Shown here: positions 50,989 to 60,495 of the stretch, in pieces
Numbering within the stretch: the first letter of the stretch is position 1
How the letters are laid out: each line of letters starts with the position of its first letter
Source: Prochlorococcus sp. AG-436-C13
GTDB lineage: Bacteria > Cyanobacteriota > Cyanobacteriia > PCC-6307 > Cyanobiaceae
DNA length: 64,000 nucleotides
Direction of reading: 5' to 3'
Assembly: GCA_003212695.1 (NCBI GenBank)
Contig: QCPC01000005.1
Location: forward strand, 1 to 64,000
Position numbers and translations under genes: made by a program
Notes under the pieces: generated by a model
Database searches by the model: none
The model's input: only the letters and a program-made list of their open reading frames with translations
What the model was told of the DNA's origin: nothing

Positions 50989-51258
50989 TACTTAACAGAG
51001 CGATTGATTAGTAGGTAACAAATTAGTTGCCTATCTTTTTTATAGCTTTTAATTTGTTGACTATTGCATATATCTTGAGATGGAGATTAGTTCATTAGGC
51101 GCGTGTCTCATGGGACGAAATCTGGAAATATTTATATATTCGCCTCAATTCAAGATCATGTCATTTTTTAGGTGTTTTTATTGCACTGCTAGTAGTTTGA
51201 GACTTGCTACTTGTAAATTTATTGATTTAATAAATTATGTCCATAATCAACTAATTAA

Positions 51259-51441
51259 ATGTCAGCTCTCCGAGATCGAATTAATGCACATCTGCCCATA
51301 GTTTTGCAGTTTCTAAGCACAGCTTCATTGGTAGCTATTGCTTTGTCGGCAATATGCGGGTCTCAATCTTTAAAGGAATTAGCTGGATCTCATGAGATGG
51401 GAGGATCTACAGAGATTCATGAAGGACATAGTCATCAATAA
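51259..51441 (+). CDS. Single-span protein with His-rich tail, 60 aa
   Basis: One helix (IVLQFLSTASLVAIALSAIC) and the tail SHEMGGSTEIHEGHSHQ, which could bind a transition metal. ATG start preceded by an AT-rich leader. Function unknown. Confidence 0.55.
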   Translation: MSALRDRINAHLPIVLQFLSTASLVAIALSAICGSQSLKELAGSHEMGGSTEIHEGHSHQ

Positions 51442-51885
51442 TTTACAACTATAGGAAATCAAAAGATGGTTGCAGATAAATCTAATATCAACTGGTTTTT
51501 AATTCCATGTCAAAGTTGCTTCTCTTCCTGAAGATGCTTTATTTCGTTAGAAAATAGTACCGATAAACGATGAGCTCATCTTTCTATACTCGAGGAAGGG
51601 TATAAAGTCTTTGAATACAATAGACGTACCACCGGTTACGAATGGCACCACCTTTTTCGTTCTGTGACGGTTGCCATTTTTCAGCTCAGTTGAACTGACT
51701 CATAAGAAGGTGGCTTGACTTGACACATTCTTTTAATTGTTCTTCAACTTTGTTTGGCCTACGATTTGGACCTCTAAGCTAATCAGTAGATTAAATACTC
51801 TAAGCCCCTCAATATATGTTTAGAGCTTTTTATAAGAGCAATCTGATTTTTTTAAGTAAATCTTCTGTTCTCATTATTCATTTTT
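51442..51885. other. Region with only short, broken frames
   Basis: About 440 bp. Protein-like pieces (EYNRRTTGYEWHHLFRSVTV, about 51617-51690) suggest a decayed gene, but no complete frame is present. Confidence 0.35.
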
Positions 51886-52032
51886 ATGGCTATTAATAGA
51901 GGTAGTGTAATGTCTATGTCGCTCTCCTATTTAATAATTCCTACAGTGGGGGTATTGCTTTGTCCCTTTACTCTTATGTTCTTATGGGAAGTTTGGAATG
52001 ATGAGAAGTTAAAGCGAATAGCGCGCATTTAA
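51886..52032 (+). CDS. Small membrane protein, 48 aa
   Basis: MAINRGSVMSMSLSYLIIPT, then one helix (VGVLLCPFTLMFLWEVW) and a basic tail. Family not recognised. Confidence 0.5.
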   Translation: MAINRGSVMSMSLSYLIIPTVGVLLCPFTLMFLWEVWNDEKLKRIARI

Positions 52033-52375
52033 TTTTTCCAACGAAACTAGAAACATTAGTATTAGTAAGCGTTTGATTGATTTTAAAAATGCTCCATAAA
52101 AGGTATTCTGCTAAGGAATAAGAAAATAAAGATTTTCTAGTCTGCCTAGAGGTGACTAGGTTGCTTTTCTTTTTTTAAGAACAAGCATAGCAATCTAGAT
52201 CTATCAAATTATTTATCTGTAAAATTGAAAAACGCCTCTTGATAACCATCTCTTTTAAAAGGAATAGAAGGAAAGTATGATTGAGATCAACATTATAAGC
52301 ATCAAATATATTGATTGAAATTTGTCGTAGACAAGTACAATTTTAGCGCGATTTGGTTGCTTATTTATCTTTGAC
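52033..52375. other. Intergenic region without a gene
   Basis: About 340 bp, AT-rich. A weak palindrome ATCAA-N5-TTGAT (near 52302) has a 5-bp instead of 6-bp spacer and is not counted as an ArsR-type site. Confidence 0.4.
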
Positions 52376-52953
52376 ATGACAGAGGTTAAGTCATCAATTT
52401 GATTCATATACCCTATTTATGGTAGAGGTGGTTGTAAGAAGTTAACTACTTTAATGGCTCAACTAACTATTAAGATTTCTGCAAAAGCAGAAGCTATGAT
52501 TGCCCAGCTTCAGAAGGAGATCTTTAATCGTAGACGCAAGAAGATCACTGCACAGGGTGTAGTTGAATCTCTTGTAGAAAGCGGTGCTAAATCTCAATCT
52601 GACAAGCGTTATGCATCTTCCTGGAAGAACTTGATCAAGGACATTGAGAAGGCCGCTAAACAGTCAGAGGTACACGGCAGCAAGCCAGCGAGTGTATCCG
52701 CAGAAGAATGGGCAATGCTTCTTGCTCACCGCACACGTAAAGGTTCTACCGCAAAGAAGCCAGCTGTAAAGAAAGCCTCTGCAAAAAAAACAGCTACTAA
52801 GAAAGCTGCTGCAAAGAAACCAGCTGTAAAGAAACCAGCTGCAAAGAAACCAGCTGCTAAGAAGCCTGTGGCCAAGAAACCAGCAGCAACAACAGCCCCA
52901 AGGAAGGCTAGGCGTGCAAAGAGAGCACCTGCTAAATCAGCTGCAGCCAAGCT
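52376..52953 (+). repeat. 578-bp duplicated block, second copy
   Basis: Identical by eye to 41131-41708. Sequences on either side differ, and the neighbouring cassette genes are absent here. Confidence 0.85.
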
Positions 52954-52969
52954 TGCTCAAACCATTTAG
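52454..52969 (+). CDS. DNA-binding-like protein with lysine/alanine/proline tail, 171 aa (copy C)
   Basis: Same protein as copy B except for the last residues (AAKLAQTI instead of AAKLA). Same promoter-proximal sequence. Here it stands alone, without the cysteine-rich and MTKDQL genes. A weak terminator follows. Confidence 0.75.
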   Translation: MAQLTIKISAKAEAMIAQLQKEIFNRRRKKITAQGVVESLVESGAKSQSDKRYASSWKNLIKDIEKAAKQSEVHGSKPASVSAEEWAMLLAHRTRKGSTAKKPAVKKASAKKTATKKAAAKKPAVKKPAAKKPAAKKPVAKKPAATTAPRKARRAKRAPAKSAAAKLAQTI

Positions 52970-52984
52970 TTGAGCTGATCCATA

Positions 52985-53012
52985 AACAGGGGGGCTTAAT
53001 TTACCCCTTTTT
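52985..53012 (+). terminator. Possible terminator of copy C
   Basis: AGGGG ... CCCCTTTTTT with an imperfect stem, 16 bp after the stop. Different from the copy B terminator, which shows where the duplicated block ends. Confidence 0.5.
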
Positions 53013-53077
53013 TAATTTCTCTCCATGGCAAAAAGTTAATTTGCTGCTACAAAATCCTTATACAGTCAATTTGATAA

Positions 53078-53188
53078 ATGAATAATGATTTTGTTTGGTC
53101 TGTGAATTTAATGATGGTTCTGCTAATGGTTGGAGTTATGTGGTTTTTGTACTACATATTTACCTACGACTCAAAGAATCCTCTTTAA
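53078..53188 (+). CDS. Small single-span membrane protein, 36 aa
   Basis: MNNDFVWSVNLMMVLLMVGV, then MWFLYYIFTYDSKNPL. Its stop directly precedes the ATG of the secreted protein at 53189, so the two are co-translated. Confidence 0.55.
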   Translation: MNNDFVWSVNLMMVLLMVGVMWFLYYIFTYDSKNPL

Positions 53189-53443
53189 ATGAAAAAAATC
53201 ATGCAGCTAATTCTTATACCTTTTCTTTTATTGGTTTTGATTGCATTGCCTCCTATCGTGAGAGCCTATGAGAAAATCCAGTTAGATGACTGTATCTCAA
53301 GTGCTAGGGGAAACGCCTCAATAGAAGGCGTCTCTGAAAGTTCTATTAAAAAATATTGTGATTGTGCGCTTGATTTGATTGTTGACCAAAGACAAGACGT
53401 TCGAGAATCAGGCTATGAATGTGCTCTTAAGAGCTTCAAATAA
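53189..53443 (+). CDS. Secreted protein with four cysteines, 84 aa
   Basis: Signal peptide (MKKIMQLILIPFLLLVLIAL, cleaved near VRA), then a small domain with cysteines at DDCISS, KYCDCALDL and YECALKSF, likely two disulfides. No family recognised. Confidence 0.6.
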   Translation: MKKIMQLILIPFLLLVLIALPPIVRAYEKIQLDDCISSARGNASIEGVSESSIKKYCDCALDLIVDQRQDVRESGYECALKSFK

Positions 53444-53713
53444 TTAAAGCTGTTCATCTTCAGAGCAATACTTAATCACAGTAGCTTTGTTTTTCAGCTA
53501 TTTACTTTGTAATACAGCCATAGCTATGCACCTTCTTAATATCAGTGGCGCTCTATACCTACAGTCTCATAAAAAGATAGAGTGAGGGAAAAAATCCAAA
53601 AACAAATCTTTTCTTAATTTCACTCTATTAATTAGTTTTAAGCAATGCTTTATTTTTTAAGCAAAGGCAACAAGACTTGCTCTTAGACAGATTTACTCTA
53701 TTAACTCTGAATT

Positions 53714-53878
53714 ATGGATTGGGAATCTGCAAGAAAACATTGCACAGAACGTAATTGGGAATGGTCTCTTGAGTTAATAGATCAAGCCGAAAAGGAAATT
53801 AAAGAGCTAGAAGAGAAGCTTAAAAAATGTCAAGACCAACAGAAGGCCCAACGCTTATATAACGCCTGTAATTATTAA
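53714..53878 (+). CDS. Small coiled-coil protein, 54 aa
   Basis: MDWESARKHCTERNWEWSLE, then AEKEIKELEEKLKKCQDQQK: clear heptads. Three cysteines. Function unknown. Confidence 0.55.
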   Translation: MDWESARKHCTERNWEWSLELIDQAEKEIKELEEKLKKCQDQQKAQRLYNACNY

Positions 53879-54235
53879 TATAAATTTTTGTATGATGAAG
53901 TTTAATTTGCAGGCTTTTTTCTCATCATCGCTTAGGTCGTTTTCTTTCTAAAAGTCCAACAGGATGGATCATCTTTATTTTGCCAACTAAACTCTTCATT
54001 TATCGAGGTTCAAAACCTATTGTGAATGGACTCAATAGGTTGGATAGAGATGAAAATAAATGTAGGTGTTAATTCAAGAGTCGTAGTAGATACAGAAGTA
54101 ATTTCTAAAGAGGACTTTTAAAGCAATAGAGCCTTGCTATTAATATTTGCTAATAGCCACTCTCTTTTTACTATGAGTGAGTTATTGAGAACCCTAATAC
54201 TTTATAGAATTTGAATAATAAAGACATATTCGAGC

Positions 54236-54397
54236 TTAAAGGCCTTTCAGAGACTTTGCTCCTAATTGAATTTCTAGTTCGATCTTTCTCGCAGTAAGGT
54301 TCTTTTCGCTTCTGATAAGCTTTATGCCTAACCAAGCAACTCCTAGTCCAATCACTGCTGGCAAAGTAGTACTAGTAAATTTTGTTAGAGAATGCAT
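54236..54397 (-). CDS. Small single-span membrane protein, 53 aa
   Basis: MHSLTKFTSTTLPAVIGLGV helix, then LIRSEKNLTARKIELEIQLG. Begins 2 bp after the 81-aa gene ends; likely in one operon. Confidence 0.55.
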   Translation of the reverse strand: MHSLTKFTSTTLPAVIGLGVAWLGIKLIRSEKNLTARKIELEIQLGAKSLKGL

Positions 54398-54399
54398 TC

Positions 54400-54645
54400 T
54401 CATTTATTCTGAAGTTTAACGACCTCGAGTTCTTTGTCTTCCCAAGGATCATCTATTAGTAAAGTTCTCCCTGAAATCTTATTGAGTTTTCTTTTGACAG
54501 CAAGAACCTTCCACTCGCACCACATATCATTAAGTAACCATTGCTGGTTTTGACTTTGCGCTCCCTCCTCAAGTAATTTAATTTGGAAAGGCTTGAGACC
54601 AGCTTTCCATTTCTTGAATTCTTCTTTCCAGTTTTCGTCGTTCAT
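54400..54645 (-). CDS. Hypothetical protein, 81 aa
   Basis: MNDENWKEEFKKWKAGLKPF, tryptophan- and lysine-rich, acidic C-terminus (DDPWEDKELEVV). Soluble. No family recognised. Confidence 0.6.
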   Translation of the reverse strand: MNDENWKEEFKKWKAGLKPFQIKLLEEGAQSQNQQWLLNDMWCEWKVLAVKRKLNKISGRTLLIDDPWEDKELEVVKLQNK

Positions 54646-54773
54646 GCTTCCAATCTTTCTTAAACTAATAATCCTGTAGATAGTCGTTAAGGCAAGCCCT
54701 CTTTATTCTATTACTTAAAAAGAAATTTCTTTTTAGCCTATTCTTTTCGACAAGGCTTGCAAACCAGCTTTTA

Positions 54774-55391
54774 CTAATAGGACTCAAATCTAAATTTTTG
54801 CCCTCCAATACTTGCCTCATACATTAAGCCTCCTTTTGAGACTGTTAGTACAGCCACTCCATTGCTATAGGCTGACTCGGCGGATGCTCCCGCATTGATT
54901 AATGCAGCACTAGCTGAGGCTCCAAATTCAAAATTACCATCTGTGAATCTATCCAAATCTTTTTTACTTTTGAAAAAGATAATTTGACTAAAAGCTTGAC
55001 CTCCTAATTGAAAACCTATTGAAACCTGAGTAACAGTTGTTGATCCAATTACATTTCCTTTATGAAAAACCTCACCTTTCCCTCGGGCTCCACCAATTCC
55101 TATGCCACCCTTTCCAATAGTTGGAAATATTGCATATCCGCTTGCCTTATTGAAATAGGGCATAAGTTCAGGCATCTGTTTGAATTTCTCAAGAGCAATA
55201 ATTGTTTTAGTACTAGCATGACCTTTCGATCCTTTTCTATTGTCAATTGCATTCCAACCTGCAAGCAAGTTATGGCTTTGAGTGCTTTTTTTTAATTCTA
55301 GATTTTTTGTTATGGAATCTTCTAAAGCAAGAGTTTGTGGAGACAAAATCAAGCCTATAGAAACTATAAAAGCAAATTTAAACATGTCCAA
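54774..55391 (-). CDS. SYLF/Ysc84-domain lipid-binding protein, 205 aa
   Basis: Signal peptide of about 22 residues, then the SYLF pattern: ALEKFKQMPELMPYFNKASG, YAIFPTIGKGGIGIGGARGK, VTQVSIGFQLGGQAFSQIIF and a glycine-rich C-terminus. SYLF domains bind phosphoinositide-like lipids in eukaryotes; bacterial members are periplasmic and of unknown role. Length is normal. Confidence 0.88.
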   Translation of the reverse strand: MDMFKFAFIVSIGLILSPQTLALEDSITKNLELKKSTQSHNLLAGWNAIDNRKGSKGHASTKTIIALEKFKQMPELMPYFNKASGYAIFPTIGKGGIGIGGARGKGEVFHKGNVIGSTTVTQVSIGFQLGGQAFSQIIFFKSKKDLDRFTDGNFEFGASASAALINAGASAESAYSNGVAVLTVSKGGLMYEASIGGQKFRFESY

Positions 55392-55588
55392 TAATTATTC
55401 TCTCTGAATAAAGCTACTCTAGGAAAGGATAAAAATTATGCTTTTTTTGAGTTCTATATTTTCTTTAAATTCTATTCCTTCTAAATATTAGATTGAAAAA
55501 AATATCGGTTTAATAAAAGACTATGGGAATTCTTGATAACCTAAATTTTGAGATTCATACCCTACTCTATTAATTGGTTTAATTCACA

Positions 55589-55990
55589 ATGTCCACCAAG
55601 AAAGACTCTGAACCTTTAGAAAATCTCACAAAAGAACAATTCGCAACTCTTGGCAAGTCAATTGAAGCTTTAGATGCTGACGAAAAAAGGTGGATGCAAG
55701 AGAAGAGCGAAGAAGAAAAGATAAGACGACTTAAGAAAATACCTTTTATGCGATTTAGAAAATCGTCTCTTGAGATAATTAATCGCCTTTTGCTTATCTT
55801 TTTTTTAGGGAGCTTTTTGTTTTCATTCGTTTCTGTTTTTGCTTTAAATCGGTGGTGGTTTTTGGGTTATGTTCTCAGCGCTTTTTCATGTGTCTTATAT
55901 CTGCCAAATAGAAAAGCTCTTAAAGAATTAATAGCAGCTTGGCCTAATATTGAGGATCTTTTAAAAAAAAGAAGTTTTTTCAGGAAATAA
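55589..55990 (+). CDS. Membrane protein with charged N-terminus, 133 aa
   Basis: About 60 charged, helical residues (LDADEKRWMQEKSEEEKIRR), then two membrane spans (about 65-85 and 92-108) and a basic tail. Family not recognised. Confidence 0.65.
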   Translation: MSTKKDSEPLENLTKEQFATLGKSIEALDADEKRWMQEKSEEEKIRRLKKIPFMRFRKSSLEIINRLLLIFFLGSFLFSFVSVFALNRWWFLGYVLSAFSCVLYLPNRKALKELIAAWPNIEDLLKKRSFFRK

Positions 55991-56148
55991 TTGACGCTTT
56001 TTATATTCTTAACTCTTTTCCCATTAGTTTTTAAGTTATAAAAAATACCAAAAAGGAACCAGATCTCTTGTTATGGAATAATTTTTTATGGTAATGCAAA
56101 ATTCTTGGAGATAAATAGGCTTATCACCGTTAGGAAGATATTCTAAAG

Positions 56149-56382
56149 GTGAATAAAAATACAGTTGTATACTTCACATTTGGTAGACGCTCAGTCAAAC
56201 ACTTGCTAAAAAATGTATTAGCCAATACTTTTTGGAACTTTTGTATGATTAATGAAAATCTTTCGGAGATTCTTCTTGCAGCAATTCTTGTCTCAACAAC
56301 TTATGACAAGGATCAAGCTGTTATTAAGTGGGGTGGGATAGTAATTGCAGTGGCTGCAGTTGCTTCAGCTCTATTTGGATAG
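56149..56382 (+). CDS. Small membrane protein, up to 77 aa
   Basis: GTG-started frame; the C-terminal 45 residues from MINENLSEILLAAILVSTTY to a GGIVIAVAAVASALFG helix look like the conserved core and may be the whole protein (start about 56245). Ends before a strong bidirectional terminator. Confidence 0.5.
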   Translation: MNKNTVVYFTFGRRSVKHLLKNVLANTFWNFCMINENLSEILLAAILVSTTYDKDQAVIKWGGIVIAVAAVASALFG

Positions 56383-56427
56383 AGGTGTTTTCATGAGCTG
56401 ATTTAAGGGTATTTAATTAGATCATTA

Positions 56428-56489
56428 AATTCAGTAAAATAAATAAGGGCCGTGAGTGTACTTGCGGCCCTTATTTATTTTACTGAATT
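56428..56489. terminator. Long bidirectional terminator hairpin
   Basis: A perfect 25-bp stem (from AATTCAGTAAAATAAATAAG to the complementary arm) with a 12-base loop. A/T flanks on both sides let it serve both the 56149 gene and the converging AEC transporter gene. Confidence 0.9.
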
Positions 56490-56539
56490 ATGCTTAAAAA
56501 CTTTAGTGAGAAGATCTATAATTAAAAAAATGGGTATAG

Positions 56540-57457
56540 TTACAATCTTAAAATCAAAGCCCATATCGGAATTGTTATTAGAGCCAATATTGTGCTGGAC
56601 ATGACTAATAAGGTTGCTTTCTCTTCGTCTTGAGAGTTTGCTTCAGCAATTAAAAGAACTGATATGGCAGTGGGCGCAGCTGCTTGTAGTACTAAGGCAT
56701 TTTTTATTATATTAGGCAACTGAATCATTATGCATATACCTAACATTAGAGTTGGTAGACCTATTAATTTAAGAATAAGACTGTTTTGTATAGATTTAAT
56801 TTGAGTTATGAATATTGAGATTGTCGATACTCTTAGCAAGCTGAGTCGCATTCCAACTATTACAAGAGCGAGCATAATGACTATTCTTGATGGTATCCAA
56901 AGGTAGGACGTTATCTGTTCATTCCAAGGAGTTGCTTGGATCATTAGTGCTCCAATTAAACCTTTAATTGCTGGACTATTGATTAGCGTTTGGAAATAAA
57001 ATCTCCAATGTTTTGCCGCTAGCAAATTAAACAAGTTTTCTGTCAAAAATAATGGCCCCAAGCTCCAAATTATTAGTGTTGCTCCAAGGTCAAACCCTAT
57101 GCTGTATATAAGTGAATCATTAGGTAGTAATGATAAAGAAACAGGAATCCCAAAATAACCGGTATTTCCAAATGTGGCTCCTAATTGTAAGGTCCTACTG
57201 TCTAAATGTTTGTTTAACCTTGGGATGTAATTTAGTATTATGATTGATAAACTTATAAAGATGATAGCTATTAGCGCAGTCTCAACTAGCTGAATATTAA
57301 GACCTGCTTTAAGTAATAATCCAATCAAACTAACTGGTATACCATATTTTATTAGCATACGAGCAAATAATAAAGAAAAGTTCTTGTTATATTTTCCGAG
57401 TAAATATCCAAGCAATAAAGATGGTATTAGTTCTGAAAGGAGGTAGATTATTTTCAT
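56540..57457 (-). CDS. AEC (auxin efflux carrier) family transporter, 305 aa
   Basis: About ten membrane spans, with FARMLIKYGIPVSLIGLLLK, a conserved GNTGYFGIPVSLSL in the centre and LQAAAPTAISVLLIAEANSQ near the end, as in AEC-family permeases. Exports or imports small organic acids or amino-acid-like compounds; substrate not predictable. Normal length. Confidence 0.85.
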   Translation of the reverse strand: MKIIYLLSELIPSLLLGYLLGKYNKNFSLLFARMLIKYGIPVSLIGLLLKAGLNIQLVETALIAIIFISLSIIILNYIPRLNKHLDSRTLQLGATFGNTGYFGIPVSLSLLPNDSLIYSIGFDLGATLIIWSLGPLFLTENLFNLLAAKHWRFYFQTLINSPAIKGLIGALMIQATPWNEQITSYLWIPSRIVIMLALVIVGMRLSLLRVSTISIFITQIKSIQNSLILKLIGLPTLMLGICIMIQLPNIIKNALVLQAAAPTAISVLLIAEANSQDEEKATLLVMSSTILALITIPIWALILRL

Positions 57458-57714
57458 TATTTATATCTAAAAGTTCCAAGTGAGAATTTAAGGATGTGGA
57501 CTTTTGCTTTTTGACTTTATAGCTCTTTCAACCAATTAGATATAAATAACTCTGTAAAACTTTAATTTCTTAAGGAGTAAGGACTATTTTTTCAATCTAA
57601 ACCATTCCTATTTATATGTTCTTTGAGAGTCTAAAACTAAGAATAGGATATCTTTAATTTAACTGAATAATATTGTCTTAGTGCTTTTTTATTTAGTGCC
57701 AATAGAAAATTTTT

Positions 57715-57837
57715 ATGCAAATTGAGAATTTACGTAAAAAAGAGGAAGAGTCTTATGGGAATATCCAGCATTTAGAAGCAATGCTGGATAACAAAGAAAA
57801 AAGGAAACAAATAAAGGCTTGCTTATTTAAAGAATAA
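57715..57837 (+). CDS. Small charged peptide, 40 aa
   Basis: MQIENLRKKEEESYGNIQHL, then EAMLDNKEKRKQIKACLF. Shares QHLEA and overall layout with the 30-aa coiled coil at 36313. The relationship supports both. Confidence 0.45.
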   Translation: MQIENLRKKEEESYGNIQHLEAMLDNKEKRKQIKACLFKE

Positions 57838-58100
57838 AATAGAAGCTTGTCTTGTTATTCTAATAAGTTCTTGTTTATGACTGGGATAAGCAAATAAGGG
57901 AGTAGAAATAAAATACATAAGTGCCTATCCCTACTTTGATTTTATTAAGAAGTTTTTAAGATCTGAAGCAAGTAGCACTCTTGCCATAAGTTTTAAGAAA
58001 TGATATTCGAATATGAACTTTTTTGCTTGGCATTTGACTTTTGATGGGATCAAATTGCTTTTTCTCCTAAGTTGGTTTCTCTATCTCAGTAGGAAATAAA

Positions 58101-58190
58101 ATGGACATACTAAAAACTGTTGTAATTTGCCTTTTTATTGGATGGGTCTTAAGTAAAGGAATTCTTTTTCTTTTAATTAATTTAGGCTGA
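58101..58190 (+). CDS. Very small membrane protein, 29 aa
   Basis: MDILKTVVICLFIGWVLSKG followed by ILFLLINLG. Good start context (AGGAAATAAAATG). No family recognised. Confidence 0.4.
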   Translation: MDILKTVVICLFIGWVLSKGILFLLINLG

Positions 58191-58313
58191 ATACCCTTGG
58201 TAATTGCCTTCGTTGCTTTAGTAGAAATCAATATATGGTTTTGGTCTTAAATATTTAATATGAACTTGCGACTTTCGATTTCTTAGTTAGAAATAAATAA
58301 TTGTACTGATCCA

Positions 58314-58445
58314 ATGCTTTATTTTATTCAACTCGAAGGATTGGCTGTTTTAGCTCTTGCGGTCTATATCGTTTTCAGAAGCACTCAAATAGAGAAAGGA
58401 CTGTGGCGAATTACTTCATCTAGAGCAGAGAAGATTAGGAACTGA
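58314..58445 (+). CDS. Small single-span membrane protein, 43 aa
   Basis: MLYFIQLEGLAVLALAVYIV helix, then FRSTQIEKGLWRITSSRAEK basic tail. No family recognised. Confidence 0.5.
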   Translation: MLYFIQLEGLAVLALAVYIVFRSTQIEKGLWRITSSRAEKIRN

Positions 58446-58598
58446 AGGGCTAAATCTATTTTTCAGATATGAAATTAATTATTCTTAGGGTGAAAAAACA
58501 GTTAATTGGTTTATGGGCTATTCAATTACCTGCTTTGCTAATCCAATATTGTTAGGGACAAAAATTACCATTTTTTCTGGGCGATCTATCTTTCATCT

Positions 58599-60035
58599 CT
58601 ATAAACTTGTTTTTTTTACATTGCTTTCAATACTTTCTGTCAAGTTTAATTCATAATTTTGACCGGACATTTCGGCAAACTTTTTACCTTGAGGCATCAA
58701 CCTTTTTTCGTATGACCCAACTGCTTCATTGAAAGCTTTATTGAGTCGAGTAAGATTAATACCAATTGTGTTGAACTTTTCTGTGAAATTTGAGAATCGC
58801 TTGTAAAGTTCAACAGCATTTATTTGTATTTCTTCAATATTTTTTCCTATTTCTACTTGTTGAATATTTATTGATAAACCTTTGAGAATTGCCAGAAGAC
58901 TTGTAGGGAAAGTCAGTATTATTTTCTTGCTGAATGCATATTCTAATAGCCCTGGGTCACGTTCAAGCGCCATTGATAGTGCACCTTCAATAGGGATGAA
59001 TAGGACTACAACATCTACAACCTGACCTGATGAACTTAGCTTTGTTGCATAGTCCTTTTTGCTGAGCTGATCTATGTGACCACGTACTTTTTTTAAATGA
59101 TCAGATAAAGCTTTTTCTACTTCTTCTTCGCTCCTAGCTTTAATTGCATCTAAGTAACTTTCTATAGGAGCCTTTGAGTCTATAATTAATTTTCGATAAT
59201 TAGGAATAGTTATTACACAATCAGGTCTATACCTACCCTGAATCGTTTCGATGTTTAGTTGTTCGTCAAAGTCGCAGTATTTAGTAAGGCCTGCAAACTC
59301 AAGAATTCTTTTAAGATTTACTTCCCCCCAGCGACCTTTGATGTTTGGAGAACGAAGTGCACTGGTTAATTCTTGAGCGGCACCTTGTACATCTTCACTT
59401 CTTTGCCTTAAATCTCTAGTTGTTTGGGCTAATACACCAAGCTTTTCTGAGGAGTCCTTAGACATAGTTTCTAGTTGCTTCCTTAAAGTTTCAATCTGCT
59501 TAGAAAAAGGTTCTCCTACTGTTTCTTTTGTTGTTTTTAACAATGCATCACGAGATTTGTTGAGCATTTCTCCACTTAAGGTTTGGAACTGAGAAAGAAG
59601 ATCACTTCTTGCTTCCTCCAGAAATTTCATTTGATTCTCTTTAGATCTTAGTTTCTCAGAAATTTCAGTTACTTTGAGACTTAGAGATTGGTTCTCTTTC
59701 CTTATTATTTCGATAGTCCCTAAGTTGAACTTTTGACTTTCTATTAGTGATTCTTTTTGTTTATTTGATTCCTCAAGCTTTATGGCATTTATAGCGGCTT
59801 TTTCTCTGGCTTCTATTATTTTGGTTTGTATGTTTTTCAGCTCATTTTTTTGAGATTCAATTTCTAGACCCATTCTTTCTAGATTTTGATCTGCATTGAT
59901 CAGGCGATCTTGAAGTAATCTCTCTTTGCTTCCATCGGGGCTTAAATAGCCTTTATTATTGTGCCCTCGACTTAATAAAAAACCTGATATAAGTCCAGAC
60001 AAGACACCAGTAATAAAAAGAAGAATGTTATTCAT
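58599..60035 (-). CDS. rmuC: DNA recombination protein RmuC, 478 aa
   Basis: N-terminal membrane anchor (about 5-22), a long coiled coil (about 30-240), then the RmuC nuclease-like core: SPNIKGRWGEVNLKRILEFA, YRPDCVITIPNYRKLIIDSK and VDVVVLFIPIEGALSMALER. RmuC limits recombination between inverted repeats. Full length for the family. Standalone gene, and of interest in a window so rich in repeats. Confidence 0.95.
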   Translation of the reverse strand: MNNILLFITGVLSGLISGFLLSRGHNNKGYLSPDGSKERLLQDRLINADQNLERMGLEIESQKNELKNIQTKIIEAREKAAINAIKLEESNKQKESLIESQKFNLGTIEIIRKENQSLSLKVTEISEKLRSKENQMKFLEEARSDLLSQFQTLSGEMLNKSRDALLKTTKETVGEPFSKQIETLRKQLETMSKDSSEKLGVLAQTTRDLRQRSEDVQGAAQELTSALRSPNIKGRWGEVNLKRILEFAGLTKYCDFDEQLNIETIQGRYRPDCVITIPNYRKLIIDSKAPIESYLDAIKARSEEEVEKALSDHLKKVRGHIDQLSKKDYATKLSSSGQVVDVVVLFIPIEGALSMALERDPGLLEYAFSKKIILTFPTSLLAILKGLSINIQQVEIGKNIEEIQINAVELYKRFSNFTEKFNTIGINLTRLNKAFNEAVGSYEKRLMPQGKKFAEMSGQNYELNLTESIESNVKKTSL

Positions 60036-60235
60036 GCTTTTCTAGTTAGTTTGGTTTTTGTAATCATCAGCTTTTGTAATACCTATAAAAGGGTTAGACA
60101 AGAGCTCATAGGCCTATCTCTTGAAACTATTTGTTTTTTTAATTATTACTTAAGGCTTTGATCTTCGCAAAAGTGCAACGGTTGTGGAAAAATAAGAAAC
60201 TATTATTTTTCAGGTTCAGGCAATTGGGAACTTCT

Positions 60236-60349
60236 ATGAAAGATGAGTCAAAAAAGAAAATTTTGACTCAGGAATTTGTACGACAAATTCCTAAAGTACA
60301 GAAAGTTACTCTTAAATATGCTGAAGAGGCTAGAAGAAATTGGCTTTAA
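60236..60349 (+). CDS. Small basic protein, 37 aa
   Basis: MKDESKKKILTQEFVRQIPK, then VQKVTLKYAEEARRNWL. The frame extends upstream to a TTG at 60158 but that part looks non-coding. Two bp before the zinc-ribbon gene. Confidence 0.45.
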   Translation: MKDESKKKILTQEFVRQIPKVQKVTLKYAEEARRNWL

Positions 60350-60351
60350 TT

Positions 60352-60492
60352 GTGCCAACTACTGATCACGTTTACTGCCAACTTTGTAGTAAGAATAAGC
60401 TGAGAACCTTTTGGAAAAAGAAGGGGCTCACATTATGCATTGACTGTAAGATAAAGCTAGAACAACTTAATAAGGATTTACTAGCTAGTTAA
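60352..60492 (+). CDS. Zinc-ribbon protein, 46 aa
   Basis: GTG start; VYCQLCSKNKLRTFWKKKGL followed by TLCIDCKIK: two CxxC knuckles spaced for one zinc. Follows the small basic gene by 2 bp, so co-translated. Function unknown. Confidence 0.6.
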   Translation: MPTTDHVYCQLCSKNKLRTFWKKKGLTLCIDCKIKLEQLNKDLLAS

Positions 60493-60495
60493 ACT

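Noticed and set aside
52300-52318. ATCAA-N5-TTGAT before copy C of the tailed gene
   Set aside because: Spacer is 5 bp, and it lies ~140 bp from the start outside the duplicated block; not counted with the exact sites.
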